Shown piece by piece: positions 5,733-11,952 of a stretch of 12,856 nucleotides of DNA. The position numbers and the translations under genes are program-made. The notes under the pieces were generated by a model. That model ran no database searches. It was not told the origin of the DNA and saw nothing but the letters and a program-made list of their open reading frames with translations. The stretch comes from Bacteroidales bacterium (GTDB taxonomy: Bacteria > Bacteroidota > Bacteroidia > Bacteroidales > Muribaculaceae). Within the stretch, counting starts at the first letter, position 1, and every line of letters begins with the position of its first letter. The stretch is taken from positions 1 through 12,856 of the forward strand of contig JAAVGX010000023.1 of the NCBI GenBank assembly GCA_014800065.1, given 5' to 3'.

Positions 5733-6458
5733 ATGATTACGCTTACAATTTGGTCTGACTTCGCATGTCCCTATTGCTACATTGGCGAAACGCGCCTTGA
5801 AAAAGCGATTGAAAAACTTGGTGTGAAGGACGAAGTGGTAATTGATTACCGCGCCTTCGAACTGGACCCCGAAGCCTCCAAGGAGGTAGTATCCGGCACT
5901 CCCGAGCGCTTTGCCAAGAAGTACCGTCTTTCGCTTGAGGGAGCCAAGGAGCAGATTGAACAGATCTCGTCGTTGGGTCGTGAATTGGGTATTGACTTCA
6001 ACTATGCCACTACTCAATACACCAACACCCGCGATGCTCATCGACTGATGAAATTGGCCGAGGCCAAGTACGACCGCGCAACCGTGGCGCGCCTCAACGA
6101 GCTTCTCTTCAAGGCCTACTTTGTTGAAAACCTTGTTCTTGCCGACCACAAGGTGCTTCTGGATAAAGCATTGGAAGCAGGTATGAAAGAGGACGAAGTG
6201 AAGGCAGTGCTCGAATCCGATAAATACGATGACGAAGTTCGGTTCGATGAACGCGAGGCCTATATGCGCGGAGTGCACGGTGTGCCGTATATCGTTTTCA
6301 ACGGAGAATTTGCCGTGCCCGGGGCTTTGACCATGGACGGATTCGAGTCTGCGCTTCAGCGTACTCTCAGACGTGTCAAGGAAGCCAAGGAGGCCGAGGA
6401 AGCCACAGGTTCCGAACGTCCCCATCAGTGTGGTCCCGATGGATGTAAGTTACTATAA
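5733..6458 (+). CDS. FrnE-like DsbA-family thiol oxidoreductase
   Basis: This 241-residue protein of the thioredoxin-fold DsbA family has the FrnE subtype layout. The active site WSDFACPYCYIG gives the redox pair C12-P-Y-C15. A helical insert follows, including NTRDAHRL (~98-105), and the cis-proline loop is GVPYIVFNG (P185). At the C-terminus QCGPDGCKLL holds C233-X4-C238, a second cysteine pair known in FrnE proteins such as that of Deinococcus. There is no signal peptide, so it should be cytosolic, unlike classical DsbA. It probably acts on dithiols or disulfides during stress. A Shine-Dalgarno-like AAGGA precedes the ATG, 31 bases after marR. The real substrate is unknown. Confidence 0.88.
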   Translation: MITLTIWSDFACPYCYIGETRLEKAIEKLGVKDEVVIDYRAFELDPEASKEVVSGTPERFAKKYRLSLEGAKEQIEQISSLGRELGIDFNYATTQYTNTRDAHRLMKLAEAKYDRATVARLNELLFKAYFVENLVLADHKVLLDKALEAGMKEDEVKAVLESDKYDDEVRFDEREAYMRGVHGVPYIVFNGEFAVPGALTMDGFESALQRTLRRVKEAKEAEEATGSERPHQCGPDGCKLL

Positions 6459-6476
6459 AATAAACCCACTCTAAAA

Positions 6477-6484
6477 AAGGAGGA
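6477..6484 (+). promoter_or_regulatory. Strong Shine-Dalgarno sequence
   Basis: AAGGAGGA lies 5 bases before the ATG at 6490. Bacteroidetes genes usually lack such a site, so this perfect anti-16S match is unusual and fixes the start of the metallohydrolase gene. Confidence 0.7.
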
Positions 6485-6489
6485 TAGTC

Positions 6490-7113
6490 ATGATTCGAGA
6501 ATTGGAGGTTCAAGGTGTATTCACCGAAAATACCTACTTTTATATCGATGAACATAGCAAATCCGGCTTTCTGATTGACCCCGGAGCACAGGCCGGAATC
6601 ATCTACGACGTGATTCAGCGCAACGGCTGGAAGATTGAGAAAATCCTGCTCACACACGGACACTTCGACCATTTTGGTGCAGCCGAAGTGTTGCGTGAGA
6701 AGTTGGTTGCTCCGATCTACATTTATCCCGCCGACAGCCGCTATCTCACTGATCCGTACCTGAATCTGAGCGGCAATACCGACATGCCGATGACGGTTCC
6801 CCACTATGAGGAGCTTACCGACGGTGAGATTATCCGTCTGAAAGCCAACTCGGGCTTCTACCTCAAGGTGATTCATACCCCGGGGCACACACCCGGTTCG
6901 GTGACATACTATTCGCCCGAGGAGCACGCAGCATTTGTTGGCGATACCCTCTATCAGCACGGCCCCGGTCTGACAAATTTCCCGGGAGGCAACCGCCGGA
7001 TACTGGGCGAGTCGATAGTGAGCAAAATCCTGACGCTCCCCGACGACACCGTCCTGCTCTCAGGCCACTCATCGCCTATCACGGTGGAGCAGGAGAAGCG
7101 GCTTCTGTTCTGA
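6490..7113 (+). CDS. MBL-fold metallohydrolase, glyoxalase II-like
   Basis: This 207-residue hydrolase has the metallo-beta-lactamase fold and a two-metal site. The ligands visible are H56-x-H58-x-D60-H61 in LLTHGHFDHFG, H133 in HTPGHTPGSV, D152 in FVGDTLYQ, and H193 in LLSGHSSPIT. The size and order match the short YcbL/glyoxalase II-like group that splits thioesters such as S-lactoylglutathione or related thiol adducts. There is no signal peptide, so it is cytosolic. It ends abruptly in EKRLLF, a little shorter than many relatives. As third gene of the marR operon, next to a thiol oxidoreductase, a role in removing reactive thiol adducts is plausible. The substrate cannot be told from sequence. 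Confidence 0.88.
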   Translation: MIRELEVQGVFTENTYFYIDEHSKSGFLIDPGAQAGIIYDVIQRNGWKIEKILLTHGHFDHFGAAEVLREKLVAPIYIYPADSRYLTDPYLNLSGNTDMPMTVPHYEELTDGEIIRLKANSGFYLKVIHTPGHTPGSVTYYSPEEHAAFVGDTLYQHGPGLTNFPGGNRRILGESIVSKILTLPDDTVLLSGHSSPITVEQEKRLLF

Positions 7114-7128
7114 GGTTTGTTTGCTATT

Positions 7129-7176
7129 TTGTCATCTTGTCATCTTGTCATCTTGTCAATTTGTCACTTTGTCGAA
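7129..7176 (+). repeat. 8 bp tandem repeat
   Basis: Six units of 8 bases begin at 7129, 7137, 7145, 7153, 7161 and 7169. The first three are TTGTCATC exactly, and the rest keep TTGTC. The later units form the left arm and loop of the terminator at 7149-7192. Such arrays vary in copy number by slippage. Confidence 0.85.
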
Positions 7177-7192
7177 TTGACAAGATGTTTTT
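7149..7192 (+). terminator. Rho-independent terminator of the marR operon
   Basis: Perfect 11 bp arms, CATCTTGTCAA (7149-7159) and TTGACAAGATG (7177-7187), enclose a 17-base loop and are followed by TTTTT. It lies 35 bases after the metallohydrolase stop. The upstream repeat units can pair with the same right arm for up to 10 bp. Confidence 0.8.
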
Positions 7193-7210
7193 AATGGATT
7201 CTTTGTAAAA

Positions 7211-7242
7211 TTTGTGTGGGCCGTCGTTTTTGATTACCTTTG
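7211..7242 (+). promoter_or_regulatory. Promoter of the glycosyltransferase operon
   Basis: A TTTG -33 element (7211-7214), a 20-base spacer, and a -7 element TACCTTTG (7235-7242) match the Bacteroidetes consensus TTTG / TAnnTTTG well. Transcription should start near 7249, about 10 bases before the ATG at 7259. This is the best-matching promoter in the window. Confidence 0.75.
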
Positions 7243-7258
7243 TGCTCAAAACCAACTC

Positions 7259-7990
7259 ATGAGAATAAGTGTCCTTTCCATCACCCGCAATGATTTAGCA
7301 GGTATCCGGCGCACCCTGGCGAGCGTTCGCGCCCTCGTGCCCTGCGGTAAGGTGGAAGTGGAACACATAGTGGTGGATAGTTCCGACAGCGACATAGCCC
7401 CGCTGGTGAAAGCAGCCTGTGGCCGTGATGCGGTGTACAGCTGGACAGCCCCTCGGAAGATTTATCCGGCCATGAACCGTGCCTTGGCACTCAGTACCGG
7501 CGAAGTGGTGGGCTTTCTCAACGGGGGCGATGTGTTTGCCGATGCAGAAGCGTTGTGCCGGGTTGCCGATACATTAGAACGCTCCGGTGCGGATTTCGTT
7601 CTCTCGGATGTGATTTTCACCGATTCCAAACGATATTATTCCGGCAAGGACTTCACCGTGCGCTCATTAGAGGCCGGGATAGCTCCTCCGCACCCGAGTT
7701 TCTATGCCCGCCGGAAGGTCTATGATGCTCTGGGGTGCTACGATGAATCTTACACCGTGGTAGGAGACTTCGAGTTGTTCTGCCGTCTGGCCAAACGGTC
7801 GGATTTCGCGGGTGCTTACATTTGCGGTCCTTTTGTGAAGATGGAGTCGGGTGGCACATCGCAGATATTGAAAAATCGCCTCGGGCGCAACACCCTGGAA
7901 AAATATCGAGCTCTGAAGACGAATGGCTTGAAAGCGAGTTGGTTGCGTCTTTACTATCGTTTTATCCGTATCATTTATTCGCAATTTTGA
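7259..7990 (+). CDS. Family 2 glycosyltransferase
   Basis: This 243-residue cytosolic enzyme probably transfers a sugar from a nucleotide donor onto a surface glycan intermediate. The GT-A fold is visible as MRISVLSITRNDLAGIRRTLASV (start), IVVDSSDSD (~37-45, nucleotide binding), AMNRALALSTGEVVGFLNGGDVF (~71-93). Here NGGD stands where the metal-binding DxD variant (often NSDD or NAGD) lies. Further on are HPSFYARRKVYDALGCYDESYTVVGDFELFCRL (~145-177) with the catalytic-base region GDFE, and MESGGTS near 195-201. I chose the ATG at 7259 because the extension from 7214 would overlap the promoter. The stop overlaps the next start by one base (TGATG), so the cassette is translationally coupled. 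Confidence 0.88.
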   Translation: MRISVLSITRNDLAGIRRTLASVRALVPCGKVEVEHIVVDSSDSDIAPLVKAACGRDAVYSWTAPRKIYPAMNRALALSTGEVVGFLNGGDVFADAEALCRVADTLERSGADFVLSDVIFTDSKRYYSGKDFTVRSLEAGIAPPHPSFYARRKVYDALGCYDESYTVVGDFELFCRLAKRSDFAGAYICGPFVKMESGGTSQILKNRLGRNTLEKYRALKTNGLKASWLRLYYRFIRIIYSQF

Positions 7991-8700
7991 TGAACGATCA
8001 ACCATTCAAATTACATGTCTATGCGCCCTACAGCGCTTTCGTGATGCCCTATATCGAGCGCGAACTGCCCGAGGTGGAAGCGGTGTCCGATGCCGGCGAT
8101 GCCGACCTGGCTGTGATGATTTCACATGTGGATGTTTATGGGTTGAGCCAGGGGGAGGAAGTGCCTGAAACTGCGATGCTGCGCAATTCTTCCTACCGCA
8201 AGGAGGAAGAGGAATTTTGCCGTAGGGCAGGAGAGTGTGGAATAATTATCCGCACCGCCGATATTGTGGGCACGGGTATGACGGGTTTTCCGATGGATTT
8301 GGCCAAGGCGATAGCGTCGGGGCGCTTTTTCCACTTCCCTGATAATGAAGCGCGCCGCTCGGTGGTCCATGCCAGTGATGTAGCCCGGTTTATAGCCCTG
8401 CTGGTGAGCCGAAAAGGAGCTGCTACTCATCGTGAATACAATCTGACCGATATGAGCGATCCCACCATTCACGACATTGCCGAGGCGTTGGCCTACCGGA
8501 TGGATAACAAGCGTATTTCAACCCTCAGCACCGGTCCTCAGCAATGGATGGGCCGAAAGTGGTACGGGCGAAAACTCTATGCACTGTACACGACTACGGT
8601 GACTTACAGCGCTGAGCGGGTAAAGGAAGAATTCGGCTTTGAGCCTGTGCCGGTCACCAAATATCTTCGAACTCATGTCTACGACCACGAGAGCTTATGA
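7990..8700 (+). CDS. Short SDR/epimerase-like protein, probably degenerate in catalysis
   Basis: This 236-residue protein keeps parts of the extended short-chain dehydrogenase (NAD-dependent epimerase/dehydratase) plan. MISHVDVYG (~43-51) resembles the family's SS-x-VYG strand. SSYRKEEEEF (~67-76) is placed like the YxxxK helix, but a Glu stands at the Lys position. IIRTADIVGTGM (~86-97) and RRSVVHASDVARFIALL (~122-138) match the substrate-side strand and the HV-x-D-x-A segment, and YNLTDMSDPTIHDIAEAL (~150-167) the C-terminal lobe. No GxxGxxG dinucleotide motif is visible and the N-terminus is ~70 residues short. It may be a non-catalytic or specialised sugar-binding relative. The start at 7990 overlaps the glycosyltransferase stop. 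Its role in the glycan cassette is inferred. Confidence 0.7.
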   Translation: MNDQPFKLHVYAPYSAFVMPYIERELPEVEAVSDAGDADLAVMISHVDVYGLSQGEEVPETAMLRNSSYRKEEEEFCRRAGECGIIIRTADIVGTGMTGFPMDLAKAIASGRFFHFPDNEARRSVVHASDVARFIALLVSRKGAATHREYNLTDMSDPTIHDIAEALAYRMDNKRISTLSTGPQQWMGRKWYGRKLYALYTTTVTYSAERVKEEFGFEPVPVTKYLRTHVYDHESL

Positions 8701-9524
8701 ATAAATTTGCAGCAACTCTTAAGAGTATCGTCAAAATCGCGCTCCAAAGTAATATTGGCGCGGCTTTCGGAGCTTTGAGGCGTAAAGGTGAGGCCGGTGG
8801 GACGGTGGTAGTGATGGCTAATGGTCCGTCGCTGAAAGAGAGTCTTGACTCAGATAGGGATGTTTTTCTCTCTAATCCCTGTATTGCAGTTAATTTCGCA
8901 CCCATATCTGAAGAATTTTTCATGGTTAAGCCAAGTTATCTTGTACTTGCTGACCCTCATTTTTTCAAACTGCGCGCCGATGATGCCAATCTCTGCAAGC
9001 TGCAGGAAGCGATGGCGCGCATTGATTGGGAATTGACCCTATTCGTGCCGGCTAAATTCGCCTCGCAGGCGCGCCGTATGTGGCCCAATGACCATGTGAA
9101 GGTGAGCAGATTCAATGCCATCGGCCTCGATGGGTTCGGGTGGTTCAGATATTGGGCTTACAAACATCGGTTGGGGATGCCCAGGCCGCGCAATGTGGCC
9201 ATTCCCGCGCTGATGATTGCCCTCTGGCTCGGCTACCGGGAGGTGCTTCTGTTCGGTGCCGACCATTCGTGGATGAAAACAATCAGTGTCACCGATGAAA
9301 ACGAGGTGGTATCCATCCAGCCTCATTTCTATAAGGAGGATAAGCGCGAGGAGGAACGTGTGCGCCATGAATATCGAGGCTACCGCTTACATACTATCGT
9401 GGAAAGTTTCGCCGTTGCATTCCGCAGCTATCACGGGATAGAAGAATTTGCCCGGAAAATTGGAGCACGGATTGTGAACCTCACGCCGGGGAGTATGATC
9501 GATGCCTTTGTGCGTCGGAGATAA
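8697..9524 (+). CDS. Putative GT42/DUF115-like glycosyltransferase
   Basis: This 275-residue protein has no signal peptide. Three blocks resemble the Campylobacter GT42 sialyltransferase and DUF115 group: VVVMANGPSLKESL (~37-50) like their nucleotide-binding NGPSL loop; NVAIPALMIALWLGYREVLLFGADHSW (~166-192) like the helix-strand segment ending in GxD; and ARIVNLTPGSMIDAF (~257-271) like their C-terminal strand. H224 in the RHEYRGY region lies about where GT42 enzymes carry a catalytic His. The sugar donor is unknown; CMP-sialic acid is only a possibility, since no CMP-sugar synthesis genes are in view. The ATG overlaps the previous stop (ATGA), so this is the last gene of the coupled cassette. 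A terminator follows directly. Confidence 0.6.
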   Translation: MNKFAATLKSIVKIALQSNIGAAFGALRRKGEAGGTVVVMANGPSLKESLDSDRDVFLSNPCIAVNFAPISEEFFMVKPSYLVLADPHFFKLRADDANLCKLQEAMARIDWELTLFVPAKFASQARRMWPNDHVKVSRFNAIGLDGFGWFRYWAYKHRLGMPRPRNVAIPALMIALWLGYREVLLFGADHSWMKTISVTDENEVVSIQPHFYKEDKREEERVRHEYRGYRLHTIVESFAVAFRSYHGIEEFARKIGARIVNLTPGSMIDAFVRRR

Positions 9525-9561
9525 AAGAAAGAGGTTGCTCCTCGCGGGGCAACCCTTTCTT
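9525..9561. terminator. Bidirectional terminator hairpin
   Basis: An outer 7 bp stem (AAGAAAG at 9525-9531 with 9555-9561), one bulged base, and an inner 9 bp stem with one wobble (9533-9541 with 9546-9554) close a TCGC loop. The plus-strand side is followed by CTTCT. The minus-strand side ends in a pyrimidine-rich CTTTCTTTTAT. It ends the glycan operon and could also end the leftward transcript that starts near 9694. Confidence 0.8.
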
Positions 9562-9602
9562 CTTCTAACACTAAATACCTAAAACTTTCGTTTTCTAAAA
9601 CC

Positions 9603-9650
9603 TTAGAATGTCAATTTCTTTGATGCGTCGCGAGGATGAACGGGACGCAT
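9603..9650 (-). CDS. Possible 15-residue peptide in the candidate RNA
   Basis: The minus strand has ATG at 9648-9650, 15 codons giving MRPVHPRDASKKLTF, and TAA at 9603-9605. An AAGG element lies 8 bases before the start, which is rarer in Bacteroidetes than elsewhere. The start codon is inside the left arm of a 7 bp inverted repeat, so the start could be masked by the hairpin. A frame of this size easily arises by chance. Confidence 0.22.
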   Translation of the reverse strand: MRPVHPRDASKKLTF

Positions 9651-9699
9651 ATGAATAACCTTAAATCAATTACAAATTATCTACAATGTATCTGTAGTG

Positions 9700-9728
9700 C
9701 AAAGATACGGCCTCTAAGTTGCACCAAA
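9700..9728 (-). promoter_or_regulatory. Leftward promoter in the convergent region
   Basis: On the minus strand the -33 element TTTG (9725-9728) is followed by a 17-base spacer and a -7 element TATCTTTG (9700-9707), a full TAnnTTTG match. The spacer is 2-3 bases shorter than ideal. No annotated gene lies directly to its left except the 3' end of the plus-strand cassette, so it would drive the candidate RNA. Confidence 0.55.
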
Positions 9729-9737
9729 GAGGGTGTA

Positions 9738-9905
9738 TCAATGCAATATAATTCAATATTAATCAGTATTTAATTTAAGTAGCTGAAAATCAGTGGTGTT
9801 TTATTTTGGCGTGAGTCTGAAAATATAAACAATAATATGTTCATCTCAGACTTATTTTTCAGTTGATGCATCAAAATTGATACTGATGCATCAAAATTAA
9901 TAGTG
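9738..9905. other. AT-rich gene-free stretch with inverted and tandem repeats
   Basis: AGTCTGA (9814-9820) and its complement (9846-9852) form an inverted repeat around an AT-rich loop. A 20 bp tandem duplication occurs at 9865-9884 and 9885-9904. Each copy begins with the palindrome GATGCATC followed by AAAATT and differs at 3 positions. No gene is supported. It lies between convergent genes, upstream of the leftward promoter at 9700. Confidence 0.55.
9865..9904 (+). repeat. 20 bp tandem duplication with GATGCATC
   Basis: The units are GATGCATCAAAATTGATACT and a copy changed at three positions. The 8 bp palindrome recurring every 20 bases (about two helical turns) would suit cooperative binding of a dimeric protein. 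Confidence 0.6.
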
Positions 9906-9909
9906 TCGC

Positions 9910-9930
9910 GGGGGTGCCGAGCTCACCCCT
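9910..9930 (-). terminator. Possible terminator after the DUF6377-like gene
   Basis: GGGGTG (9911-9916) pairs with CACCCC (9924-9929) over a 7-base loop, ten bases past the stop codon of the minus-strand gene. The following tail is not T-rich, so efficiency is doubtful. Confidence 0.4.
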
Positions 9931-9939
9931 GACTCCCCG

Positions 9940-11091
9940 TCAAAGGGCTGCCAGACGCGACTCGAATTGGTCGCGATCCAGGGCTCGGCTACGAAGGCGG
10001 TTGCGGTAGGTGTAGATGGTGTTGACCGACAGATTCAGCACCTGTGCGAGCTTGGCGGTGTCGGTGATGCCGAGCATCAAAAAGGCGGCGATGCGGAGTT
10101 CAGGGGAAAGACGCCCGTCTTCCGCTACGGCGAATTGGCGTTCCGGTTTTAGCAGAGAATTTATCTGCGCGTAGAAATCGGGATGGCTGCTGAGGAAGGC
10201 TGCGTCGAACTCTTCAAAGAATTTTTCCGAGACTCCCTGAAGGTATGAGCCTGATTCGACATCGGCATAAAGCGCCTTGGCTTGACCGGCTGCCAGTTTG
10301 CGAGTGGCGAAGGTATTGAAGTTCTTCAATTCCTCCATGCCTCGGAGTGCCAGGGTGAGAAATCCGGTGTTCATTTCCTTACCGCGCACCAACTCGGCCT
10401 CAGCGGCGGATTCACTTAATTTGCTTGATGCCAACTCTTTGCGGCATTTTTGACGGGTGTAGACCGCAAATCCTACAGCCGAGAGTGCCACCACCAGGCA
10501 GAGCGCAACGCCTGACCAAACCAACGACTGACGTCGCGCACTCTCATTATTGGCCAGCGTGGTAAGTTGAGCGGCTGTAAGATGGTCGCCTGATTCAGCC
10601 AAGCGCACAGAGGCAATCTTCAGCGCCTTCTCGCCTTGCTTTCTTAAATTATTATCTATTAGATAGTTGCCTAATTCGATGTATGTGGAAGGGTCGACTT
10701 GCCCGGTTTTAGCCATAGCGTTTGCTGCTCGCAGGAGGTACTCGGCATAGGCATTTTCGTAGGCGGGTTTGTTGCGGTAGAAATTGGCCAGAGCCACGTT
10801 GGCGTGGATGTACAGTTCCGGGGCTTCGGTAAGGCTGTCAAGTATTTCGAGATAGGCCCCAGCGGCCAGCTGACGGCGTCCGCGTTGCTCCAAGGTGTAG
10901 GCTTCCAGAAAATGTTCGCGCACGTTTTCGCTCAGTTCCACCGGTTTTCCCTTGGGGGCTTTTTTGTGCAGGTCCATATCTTCCCATTGGCGCTCCAACG
11001 CCTCCACATGGGGTCGGTTGAGTGCCATCCGTGCCGGTGCAGAGATGCCCAACAGAATGAAAATTAGGAAGATATACAACTTGTGCGACAT
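9940..11091 (-). CDS. Membrane-anchored HTH regulator (DUF6377-like)
   Basis: This 383-residue protein has a signal peptide (1-20), a periplasmic helical repeat region of TPR type (~55-185), one membrane segment (~189-211, LVWSGVALCLVVALSAVGFAVY), a basic anchor plus coiled coil (~212-245), and a cytosolic end with LSPELRIAAFLMLGITDTAKLAQVLNLSVNTIYTYRNRLRSRA (~328-370), a LuxR-like helix-turn-helix. This order matches the DUF6377 regulators of Bacteroidetes, which are usually over 500 residues, so the periplasmic part here is short. It would sense an envelope signal and act on DNA or on partner regulators directly. It follows a Crp/Fnr-family gene after 7 bases, so the two are co-transcribed and probably form one control unit. 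The ligand is unknown. Confidence 0.75.
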   Translation of the reverse strand: MSHKLYIFLIFILLGISAPARMALNRPHVEALERQWEDMDLHKKAPKGKPVELSENVREHFLEAYTLEQRGRRQLAAGAYLEILDSLTEAPELYIHANVALANFYRNKPAYENAYAEYLLRAANAMAKTGQVDPSTYIELGNYLIDNNLRKQGEKALKIASVRLAESGDHLTAAQLTTLANNESARRQSLVWSGVALCLVVALSAVGFAVYTRQKCRKELASSKLSESAAEAELVRGKEMNTGFLTLALRGMEELKNFNTFATRKLAAGQAKALYADVESGSYLQGVSEKFFEEFDAAFLSSHPDFYAQINSLLKPERQFAVAEDGRLSPELRIAAFLMLGITDTAKLAQVLNLSVNTIYTYRNRLRSRALDRDQFESRLAAL

Positions 11092-11098
11092 ATTATGA

Positions 11099-11809
11099 TT
11101 AGATTTCCGGAAGTTGTTCCGAAGAGTCTTCTTTAGAATTTTGAAGTAATTCCAACAGGCCTCGCCGATTTAGATTGGTGAGTTCTTTGTTGGTGTAATT
11201 AAGCAGACCGCGTTGCTGCATCGATTGGAGGGTGGTGTCAAAATAGTGCCTTTGCACGCCGAAGAGCGAACACAGGTCGCGGGCTCGGCAGGAGAGTGTT
11301 ATGTTTTTGCCCTGAGGTTGTGTCAATGTGGTTACCCAAAAGGCGATTCGTTCCTCCAGCGAGGCCTTTGTGAGGGATAGCATGCCCTCCAAGGCCTTCT
11401 GTGCATTCACCGACAGCATGTTCAAGTAGTTGAACATGAACACCTTATCGGAGTAGAGCATGTTCGTGAAATCGGCCTTTGATATTTTGAGAATCGAGGT
11501 CGGGGTAAGAGCCATCACGTTAGCGGGCCAGGTGCGTTTCATACCGAAGAGGAAGTCGGGGGCAAGTACCGCCGGGCCTTCAAAGGTCTGCGAAATGGCG
11601 AATGTCATGCCTTCGTTCACCTTGGTTGAGCGCACCGAGCCGTTGAGCACGAAGGTGATGTGCTCATAGGGGTCGTCCTTACGGGCTATCATTTCGCCCG
11701 CAGGGTATTTTAGAAAATGGAACTTGCTGATTTCCACGGCCTTTGAAATTCCTTGGTACGAAATTCCTTTGAACAATGGCAGTTCCATCAATTGCTCAAA
11801 CATTGACAT
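11099..11809 (-). CDS. Crp/Fnr-family transcriptional regulator
   Basis: This 236-residue protein has an N-terminal cyclic-nucleotide-binding-like beta-barrel (~10-110, with FLKYPAGEMIARKDDPYEHITFVLNGSVRS), a linking helix (~125-150), and a C-terminal helix-turn-helix (~172-215, LSCRARDLCSLFGVQRHYFDTTLQSMQQRGLL). The arginine-rich phosphate-binding cassette of true cAMP receptors (RAAT-type) is not evident, and no N-terminal Fe-S cysteine cluster is seen, so the effector is unknown. Cysteines at 174 and 180 lie in the DNA-binding half. ATGs at 11809 and 11803 are both possible starts. It leads the operon with the membrane regulator downstream, and its upstream region holds a palindrome and an AT-rich -7-like box. 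Confidence 0.85.
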   Translation of the reverse strand: MSMFEQLMELPLFKGISYQGISKAVEISKFHFLKYPAGEMIARKDDPYEHITFVLNGSVRSTKVNEGMTFAISQTFEGPAVLAPDFLFGMKRTWPANVMALTPTSILKISKADFTNMLYSDKVFMFNYLNMLSVNAQKALEGMLSLTKASLEERIAFWVTTLTQPQGKNITLSCRARDLCSLFGVQRHYFDTTLQSMQQRGLLNYTNKELTNLNRRGLLELLQNSKEDSSEQLPEI

Positions 11810-11832
11810 TTCGATGATGTGTTTTATGTTGA

Positions 11833-11847
11833 GGAGCGGGGAGCTCC
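11833..11847 (-). promoter_or_regulatory. Short GC-rich hairpin in the Crp/Fnr gene leader
   Basis: GGAGC and GCTCC enclose a 5-base loop about 24 bases before the ATG, with an embedded 8 bp palindrome GGAGCTCC. It stands out from the AT-rich surroundings and could influence translation or transcription start. Confidence 0.35.
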
Positions 11848-11853
11848 GTTATG

Positions 11854-11872
11854 TTAGTCAGACTAAAATATA
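11854..11872 (-). promoter_or_regulatory. Candidate operator and -7 box of the Crp/Fnr gene
   Basis: The 13 bp perfect palindrome TTAGTC-A-GACTAA (11854-11866) overlaps the end of a -7-like box, TATATTTT (minus strand, 11865-11872). A TTTA lies at the -33 place (11890-11893) after 17 bases. Both boxes depart from consensus. The palindrome could be an autoregulatory site of the downstream regulator. Confidence 0.35.
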
Positions 11873-11952
11873 AACGCCTCTTGTGTGCTTAAAGTTTAGA
11901 GTGTGTTTACTTTGAAATCAAATTAATAAAGAAGGGTTTGTATTATATTTTT

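Larger units (their letters stand above)
9525..9694 (-). ncRNA. Candidate small RNA or leader transcript
   Basis: Between a leftward promoter (9700-9728) and the bidirectional terminator lie ~130 bases rich in small hairpins: CTACA/TGTAG near 9682-9698, ATGCGTC/GACGCAT (9623-9629 with 9644-9650), and AAAAC-GAAA-GTTTT (9581-9594), a stem closed by a GNRA-type tetraloop. A 15-codon ORF lies in it. No known RNA family is recognised. The transcript is inferred. Confidence 0.4.

Noticed and set aside
5688..6425. 245-codon open frame antisense to frnE
   Set aside because: It lies opposite a well-supported FrnE gene and arises from its codon usage. No domain is recognised.
7822..7989. 56-residue N-terminal extension of the SDR-like protein
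   Set aside because: It lies fully inside the glycosyltransferase gene in another frame. The overlapping TGATG start is the normal operon pattern, and the extension carries no Rossmann glycine motif.
9525..9694. Naming the candidate RNA 6S RNA
   Set aside because: The 5' and 3' ends do not pair into the long closing stem with a central bubble that 6S RNA needs, at least by eye.
9651..9773. 40-codon plus-strand frame
   Set aside because: It is AT-rich, runs across the minus-strand promoter boxes, and has no ribosome site or recognisable family.
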